Translations under genes and position numbers: made by a program
Origin: Brachyhypopomus gauderio
Taxonomy: Eukaryota; Chordata; Actinopteri; Gymnotiformes; Hypopomidae
Assembly (NCBI RefSeq): GCF_052324685.1
Contig: NC_135225.1
Coordinates: 13,021,704 to 13,085,703 of the forward strand
DNA length: 64,000 bases
Direction: 5' to 3'
In this document: positions 61,566-64,000 of the stretch, one piece after another
How the letters are laid out: each line of letters opens with the position of its first letter
How positions within the stretch are numbered: the stretch's first letter is position 1
Notes under the pieces: generated by a model
Databases searched by the model: none
What the model was told of the DNA's origin: nothing
What the model saw: only the letters and a program-made list of their open reading frames with translations

Positions 61566-63400
61566 CATTGAATGTAGACCGGTCCATCTCCCTGGTGTGG
61601 CCCCAGGGCGTCCAGTAGCCAATCAAAACTCGGGATCCTTTCGTATGGACTCTTTTTTTGGCTGTTTGCAGAGTTTTAGTGTCCCTGCCGTGCACAGTCT
61701 GCTGTATTAAGGCAAACCACACACAGGAATATTTCAGTTGGTTCAAAACACTGGTTACCTCTGTAAGCCTTAAGGATCTTTCACCATCTCTCCCTCTTTT
61801 ATAGTGTTGTGTCTTGGTTTTTTTTTTGTTATTATTATTACAGTTTGCATGCATAGTTACTAATCAGCACTGAGAGATACTTGAGCTGGATTGCTGGAAT
61901 GTTCTGTCTTGGTATTGTCATGAGAAGCCACGCCCTCGCCAAACCCCGCGGCTCTTGGGATTTGCTCGGAATGGCTGGTGCCTTTGCCCATGTGGGCATG
62001 GCATGTTTCAAATGTGTTTTCAGGCGTGGAGATAATGGTAGCCCATGGCGCTCAACTACAAGGTTTCAAGCAGCTGCGTGTTCTGGTTGAAAAGCCAGGT
62101 CTAGAGTCTTTGTAATGACTGCCAAAGACCACGTTCCTTTGAATCCTGTTTTGAGCCTTCGCTCCTGGCCTCTCCCTCCCCTGCACTCTACGGAGTCGCT
62201 CTGCCCCGCCTCTACCGAGTCGCTTTGCCCTTGCTCTGCCCCACCTCTATGGAGTCGCTCTGCCCTGCCTCTACGGAGTCGCTCTGCCCCTGCCCCGCCT
62301 CTATGGAGTCGCTCTGCCCCGCCTCTACGGAGTCGCTCTGCCCCGCCTCTAATCTGCCCCGCCTCTAAGGAGTCTCTCTGCCCCTGCCCCGCCTCTACGG
62401 AGTCGCTCTGCCCCACCTCTACTCTGCCCCGCCTCTAAGGAGTCTCTCTGCCCCTGCCCCGCCTCTATGGAGTCGCTCTGCCCCACCTCTACTCTGCCCC
62501 GCCTCTAAGGAGTCTCTCTGCCCCTGCCCCGCCTCTACGGAGTCGCTCTGCCCCTGCCCCGCCTCTACGGAACTGTGGTGAAAGGATGGCGCCTTCGTGT
62601 TCGGTTGCAGGTGATCTGAGCAGGAGGTTCACGAGTAGAACTGCTGTTATGGACGCCTGACCCCTGTAGCTGCAGTATAGGTGGAGAAGAAGAGGCTCAT
62701 ACTGTTTAAAAATGGGAAGCCAAGGCTAATAAAAGGGTAATTTTAATATTTTCTCTGCTTTTGCGTATCAAATGGATGCATTCAGTGTTTTCCCTGGGGA
62801 CGTTTCTGTGTGTGTATGTGGAAATGGATCACTGTTCATTGTGAGCAATCAGGGTAATGGCAAATAAGTAGTGTGTTGTGAGTGGGCTTCAGGCTGACCC
62901 CTGACCCCTGATGCTCACAGACACAATGTGCTATGCTGTCAGCCAGGCTGCACATTTAAAGATATAAAATCAAGTATTCATCAAGTAGACGTGTGCTGGA
63001 TTATTACTATGGCTATTTCATGAAGAGACGGTGCTGAGTAATACTTTTTGATGCGCTTGTATACTGATGGCGGATGGTGAGCTGAGAGTAGTGTTCAGGC
63101 CCAGTCACACCCCGCCCCAGTCATGCCCCGCCCACTCATACTCCACCCCAGCCATGCCCCGCCCACTCATACTCCACCCCAGCCATGCCCCGCCCACTAA
63201 TTCCTCACCCCTAGCCATGCCCCCGCCCAGTCACTGTTCTCCCTGCCACACCGCTCATGTTTGTTCTACTCTTCCTCTCCGTAGGCAAGATGTCCGCCGC
63301 TCGTGCTGTACGCAAGCAGCAGCAGCTAAACAACCTGGTCGCCATGGTGATGGAGATGGCCCGACCGGGTCACACTATAGTGGACTTCTGTAGTGGTGGA
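29538..63400 (+). CDS. gstcd: GSTCD, glutathione S-transferase C-terminal domain-containing protein (first 5 coding exons; 3' part beyond window)
   Basis: GSTCD has a GST C-terminal-like region followed by a class I SAM-dependent methyltransferase-like domain. Its reaction is not established; human variants near it associate with lung function. Coding exons: 29538-29951, 30802-31293, 33184-33441, 37065-37158, 63285-63400. All phases agree, giving about 458 codons (human about 633). The ATG aligns with the human start, and its frame stays open upstream to an acceptor at 29481, so a 5' UTR exon lies further left. Residues 1-138 are the N-terminal domain ([19 protein letters not shown]). Exon 2 has [13 protein letters not shown] and [20 protein letters not shown] around a poorly conserved Gly/Pro-rich insert. 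Exon 3 ends [11 protein letters not shown]. Exon 4 encodes [17 protein letters not shown]. Exon 5 carries KQQQLNNLV and the SAM-binding motif VDFCSGG (452-458). The remaining methyltransferase exons are off the right edge. Confidence 0.95.
29952..30801 (+). other. gstcd: GSTCD intron 1
   Basis: An 850-base intron with a GT donor (gtgagg) and AG acceptor. Nothing further was recognised inside. Confidence 0.85.
30802..31293 (+). CDS. gstcd: GSTCD coding exon 2 (164 codons)
   Basis: Acceptor ttctgcgatag and donor CTG|gtaaca, phase 0 at both ends. The exon begins [10 protein letters not shown]. Residues about 195-240 form a Gly/Pro/Glu-rich linker encoded by GC-rich DNA, which is not conserved in mammals. 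Open frames of up to 189 codons on the opposite strand are shadows of this GC-rich exon. Confidence 0.95.
31294..33183 (+). other. gstcd: GSTCD intron 2 with (CT)n tract and long hairpin
   Basis: It contains (CT)n at 32541-32589, a perfect 22-bp inverted repeat at 32643-32664/32682-32703, and a purine-rich tandem region (gagagtgaggggt units) at 32700-32790. No coding similarity was found. Confidence 0.8.
32643..32703. repeat. Perfect 22-bp inverted repeat (hairpin)
   Basis: catctctctttcccactcct begins the left arm and ggaggagtgggaaagagaga the right arm; 22 bases pair without mismatch around a 17-base loop. Confidence 0.85.
33184..33441 (+). CDS. gstcd: GSTCD coding exon 3 (86 codons)
   Basis: Acceptor tttgtgtgtttcag, donor CAA|gtaatc, phase 0. 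An upstream acceptor at 33121 would put a stop codon in frame, so this start was chosen. It also gives a gap-free alignment with human GSTCD from CIHHYL to the PLLLRWY motif. [14 protein letters not shown] is well conserved. Confidence 0.93.
33512..33571. repeat. (CT)n microsatellite
   Basis: A run of about 60 bases of CT dinucleotides in GSTCD intron 3. Confidence 0.97.
34297..34405. repeat. 16-bp tandem repeat
   Basis: Units of ccactgcaataatcta, about six copies, some altered (ccacagcaataatcta, gctttgcaataa). Confidence 0.9.
34735..35570. repeat. 27-bp minisatellite, about 31 copies
   Basis: Unit gtgctcctgtctggggga followed by ggactagcc, gcactagcc, gcgctagcc or gggctagcc; some units have gtgatcctg. 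Because 27 is divisible by 3 and the unit has stops in few frames, four of six frames stay open for over 890 bases, giving periodic 9-residue translations ([36 protein letters not shown]). This is repeat-driven, not a gene. Confidence 0.97.
35670..36026. repeat. (TG)n microsatellite blocks
   Basis: Two clusters of TG repeats, an interrupted one (35670-35820) and a pure one (35949-36026), are separated by about 130 bases of unique sequence. Confidence 0.95.
37065..37158 (+). CDS. gstcd: GSTCD coding exon 4 (94 bases) behind a (TG)n tract
   Basis: This exon is easy to miss because it is short and other frames across it are open. Reading from GAA after ttccttag gives [16 protein letters not shown], then [15 protein letters not shown], a close match to vertebrate GSTCD. 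It ends one base into a Gly codon before gtagag, matching the phase of exon 5. Its acceptor is preceded by (TG)n at 37023-37055 and only a short pyrimidine stretch. Skipping it would shift the frame. Confidence 0.93.
37590..38570. repeat. Pyrimidine-rich complex minisatellite
   Basis: Irregular tandem units made from ctccaccctctaactccacc, cttcactcct and ccaccactcct fill about 980 bases. There is no fixed period; local blocks of about 70-75 bases recur. Confidence 0.9.
38820..39060. repeat. (TG)n with TTTT interruptions, followed by (CA)n
   Basis: (TG)n broken several times by tttttg (38820-38890), then pure to 38952. A separate (CA)n lies at 39034-39060 in inverted sense. Confidence 0.95.
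39533..39968. mobile_element. MITE with 40-bp perfect terminal inverted repeats
   Basis: Forty bases at the left end, beginning gcatttccacacgggcctgc, recur without mismatch in inverted orientation at the right end (ending ggaaatgc at 39968). The element is 436 bp with no transposase. It is flanked on both sides by gcc, a possible 3-bp target-site duplication of the PIF/Harbinger type; the superfamily assignment is tentative. Confidence 0.9.
40005..40205. repeat. 28-bp minisatellite
   Basis: About seven units of gagagggcggagcctgggag + agcgcgat, with c/t and g/a variants and one shortened unit. It starts 36 bases after the MITE. Confidence 0.93.
41311..41335. repeat. Poly-G run
   Basis: About 24 consecutive G. 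Similar C-runs occur at 42021-42048 and 44451-44474. Confidence 0.95.
42021..42048. repeat. Poly-C run
   Basis: About 28 consecutive C. Confidence 0.95.
43028..43170. repeat. 33-bp tandem repeat, four copies
   Basis: Unit gtaggtttgagtgacatgtg + cctgtcaggcctg, about four copies with a few substitutions. Confidence 0.9.
43698..43945 (+). mobile_element. Penelope-like retroelement fragment (GIY-YIG-type region)
   Basis: From 43698 the frame reads [13 protein letters not shown], then, after a Ser/Thr-rich stretch, [19 protein letters not shown] and [12 protein letters not shown]. The order RCxTCxF(I), about 30 residues, then V-Y-C-I-x-C-x-x-C-x-x-x-Y-I-x-E-T-x-R is the pattern of the C-terminal endonuclease region of Penelope-like elements and related fish/amphibian retroelements. 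The frame ends near 43940. Only this fragment remains. The identification is from the cysteine and Tyr/Ile/Glu/Thr pattern and has not been searched. Confidence 0.6.
44451..44474. repeat. Poly-C run
   Basis: About 24 consecutive C just left of a Tc1-like inverted repeat end. Confidence 0.95.
44490..44792. mobile_element. Degenerate Tc1/mariner terminal fragment
   Basis: actaccagtcaaaggtttgg followed by acacacct is the outer end of a widespread fish Tc1-like family. The rest is degenerate, but near 44750 cttcatgaagctggta and tacttcaaagtaact resemble the internal and terminal parts of the same family, so this looks like an internally deleted copy. Confidence 0.65.
44794..45915 (+). mobile_element. 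Tc1-like transposon copy, internally deleted and interrupted
   Basis: It begins tatacactcaccagccacttt, the known end of a high-copy Tc1-like family. The transposase start (atggggatgaaaggtgattt, near 44932) and helix-turn-helix region are present, then a hAT-like MITE is inserted at 45056-45383. After it about 190 bases of the family sequence are missing. [12 protein letters not shown] (first catalytic Asp) is at about 45487-45522, and [14 protein letters not shown] (catalytic Glu) at 45832-45873. The segment with the second catalytic Asp is deleted at about 45767. The right terminal repeat is absent. The copy cannot be active. Confidence 0.88.
45056..45383. mobile_element. hAT-like MITE nested in the Tc1 copy
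   Basis: A 328-bp element has perfect 15-bp inverted ends, cagggctattcaact and agttgaatagccctg. It is flanked by tcttggag (45048-45055) and tcttagag (45384-45391), an 8-bp target-site duplication with one mismatch, as hAT elements make. It encodes no transposase. Confidence 0.9.
47780..50265. repeat. 26-bp minisatellite, about 95 copies, with higher-order structure
   Basis: Unit tctgatcccctcacccctct + gttcag. Variants: t/c at base 8, ctcacttcag or ttctcttcag endings, and tcggatccc. Most of the array keeps an exact 26-base register. A block order (ttctctt ending, several ctcactt units, a run of ctctgtt units) recurs from about 48023, 48621 and 48933. From about 49300 to 49690 a nearly pure run of the tcggat variant suggests a recent local expansion. 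Confidence 0.97.
51776..52390. repeat. Scattered (TG)n microsatellites
   Basis: Pure TG tracts occur at 51776-51800, 52224-52248 and 52338-52388 in GSTCD intron 4. Confidence 0.95.
52385..57640. other. Unique intronic sequence, no gene seen
   Basis: No coding similarity was recognised. Two stretches have the look of conserved noncoding DNA: 52700-52860 (contains atgcatatttaattggccgc) and 54750-55100 (AT-rich, with taattg and ttaattg homeodomain-like cores). This is an impression from composition only. Confidence 0.4.
57656..57684. repeat. (CA)n microsatellite
   Basis: About 14 CA dinucleotides. Another tract of the same kind lies at 61510-61563. Confidence 0.95.
57690..61505. other. Unique intronic sequence, no gene seen
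   Basis: Moderately AT-rich unique DNA. Open frames of 60-105 codons do not resemble known proteins and lack paired splice sites. One frame at 58087-58362 ends in a Cys/His cluster (CWLCP...HKLCNHCG), which I judge to be chance. Confidence 0.5.
61510..61563. repeat. (CA)n microsatellite
   Basis: About 26 CA dinucleotides in GSTCD intron 4. Confidence 0.95.
62180..62575. repeat. 24-bp minisatellite
   Basis: Unit gagtcgctctgccccgcctc + tacg, with partial units (ctctgcccctgccccgcctc) interspersed; about 16 copies. Confidence 0.93.
63095..63232. repeat. C-rich tandem repeat
   Basis: Four or five copies of a unit built from ccagccatgccccgcccact and catactccacc, ending about 50 bases before GSTCD exon 5. 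Confidence 0.88.
63285..63400 (+). CDS. gstcd: GSTCD coding exon 5 with SAM-binding motif
   Basis: Acceptor ctctccgtag, donor GGA|gtaagt. It encodes [18 protein letters not shown] and, at the end, IVDFCSGG, motif I of a class I methyltransferase. A (TG)n tract starts 15 bases after the donor. The next exon, expected to begin with a conserved His-Val-Gly, is outside the window. Confidence 0.95.
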
Positions 63401-63409
63401 GTAAGTGTT

Positions 63410-63442
<33 letters not shown>
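63410..63442. repeat. (TG)n just after GSTCD exon 5 donor
   Basis: About 14 TG dinucleotides begin some 15 bases after the donor site. Confidence 0.95.
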
Positions 63443-63444
<2 letters not shown>

Positions 63445-63554
63445 CTGCTCCCTGACCGATACCTGGGCCTGGGATTTCACTTCATCTTCTAATGATGATG
63501 GGGGAGATGAGGGGGTCGTCCTTAATTTGCAGCATGCATAGTGAGTGTGTAGGG

Positions 63555-64000
63555 CACACCGGTTCTGGCATGGGTTTTGGTTCAGGTTGGCGATACAGTC
63601 AGTAGTGCGGGGGTTTTGGTTCAGGTTGGCTTTAGAGTCAGTAGTGCAGGGGCTTTGGTTCAGGTTGGCTTTAGAGTCAGTAGTGTGGGGCTGTGGTTCA
63701 GGTTGGCGTTACAGTCCAGTCAGTAGTGCAGGGGCTGTGGTTCAGATTGGCTTTAGAGTCAGTAGTGCAGGGGCTTTGGTTCAGGTTGGCTTTAGAGTCA
63801 GTAGTGCAGGGCTGTGGTTCAGGTTGGCTTTAGTCAGTAGTGCAGGGGCTTTGGTTCAGGTTGGTTTTAGAGTCAGTAGTGCGGGGGCTGTGGTTCAGGT
63901 TGGCTTTACAGTCAGTAGTGCGGGGGCTGTGGTTCAGGTTGGCGTTAAAGTCAGTAGTGCGGGGGCTGTGGTTCAGGTTGGCTTCAGAGTCAGTAGTGCG
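63555..64000. repeat. 39-bp minisatellite running off the right edge
   Basis: Unit gtcagtagtgcaggggcttt + ggttcaggttggctttaga, with small length variants; about 11 copies visible, and the array continues beyond the window. Confidence 0.93.

Larger units (their letters stand above)
37159..63284 (+). other. gstcd: GSTCD intron 4 (26.1 kb)
   Basis: The gtagag donor at 37159 pairs by phase with the acceptor at 63284. The intron contains the repeats and mobile elements listed separately; unique stretches (46-47.7 kb, 50.3-51.7 kb, 52.4-57.6 kb, 57.9-61.5 kb) show no recognised coding sequence. Open frames of 100-150 codons in it lack family similarity or codon-phase support from splice sites. An exon of another gene cannot be excluded without a search. 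Confidence 0.8.

Overview
This is nuclear DNA from a vertebrate, almost certainly a teleost fish. It has split genes with GT-AG introns, long (TG)n, (AT)n and (CT)n microsatellites, several large minisatellites, and Tc1/mariner, hAT-like and Penelope-like transposon remnants of the kinds common in fish. The species cannot be named from the sequence. No prokaryotic, organellar or viral gene was seen.

Five genes can be read. (1) The terminal exon of LEF1 (+, 4379 to about 5845) carries the alternative 'N-tail' C-terminus and the 3' UTR; the rest of LEF1 lies left of the window. (2) HADH, mitochondrial 3-hydroxyacyl-CoA dehydrogenase (-, 15231 to 12528), is complete in 8 coding exons, 309 aa, with one GC-AG intron. 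(3) CYP2U1 (-, 19021 to 16215) is complete in 5 exons, 536 aa. (4) SGMS2, sphingomyelin synthase 2 (-, 23601 to 20324), is complete in 5 coding exons, 355 aa. (5) GSTCD (+, 29538 to beyond the right edge) shows its first five coding exons, about 458 codons, with the last exon reached across a 26.1 kb intron. I assembled the exons by hand from splice sites, phase and protein similarity; all phases close.

Layout: 1-4378 is LEF1 intron with a 12-bp minisatellite. 5.85-12.3 kb is the convergent LEF1/HADH spacer, with a long-TIR element (7694-8531) and a Tc1 relic (9.7-10.4 kb). 12.5-23.6 kb holds three tandem minus-strand genes. 23.6-29.5 kb is the head-to-head SGMS2/GSTCD spacer. 29.5-64 kb is GSTCD, whose introns are filled with minisatellites (27-bp at 34.7 kb, pyrimidine-rich at 37.6 kb, 26-bp at 47.8-50.2 kb, 24-bp at 62.2 kb), a 40-bp-TIR MITE (39533-39968), a Penelope/GIY-YIG fragment (43.7 kb) and a Tc1 copy interrupted by a hAT-like MITE (45056-45383).

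LEF1-HADH-CYP2U1-SGMS2 is the gene order I know from human 4q25. GSTCD lies next to INTS12 at human 4q24, so the SGMS2/GSTCD spacer looks like a lineage-specific junction. The genes are neighbours by ancestry and not a pathway: fatty-acid beta-oxidation, fatty-acid hydroxylation, sphingomyelin synthesis, Wnt transcription and a GST/methyltransferase-like protein.

I found no convincing new multi-gene system. The more unusual points are a GC-AG intron in HADH, a 3' UTR minisatellite made from the SGMS2 stop-codon region, microsatellites abutting several splice acceptors, a GSTCD exon hidden behind a (TG)n tract, and a higher-order 26-bp array.
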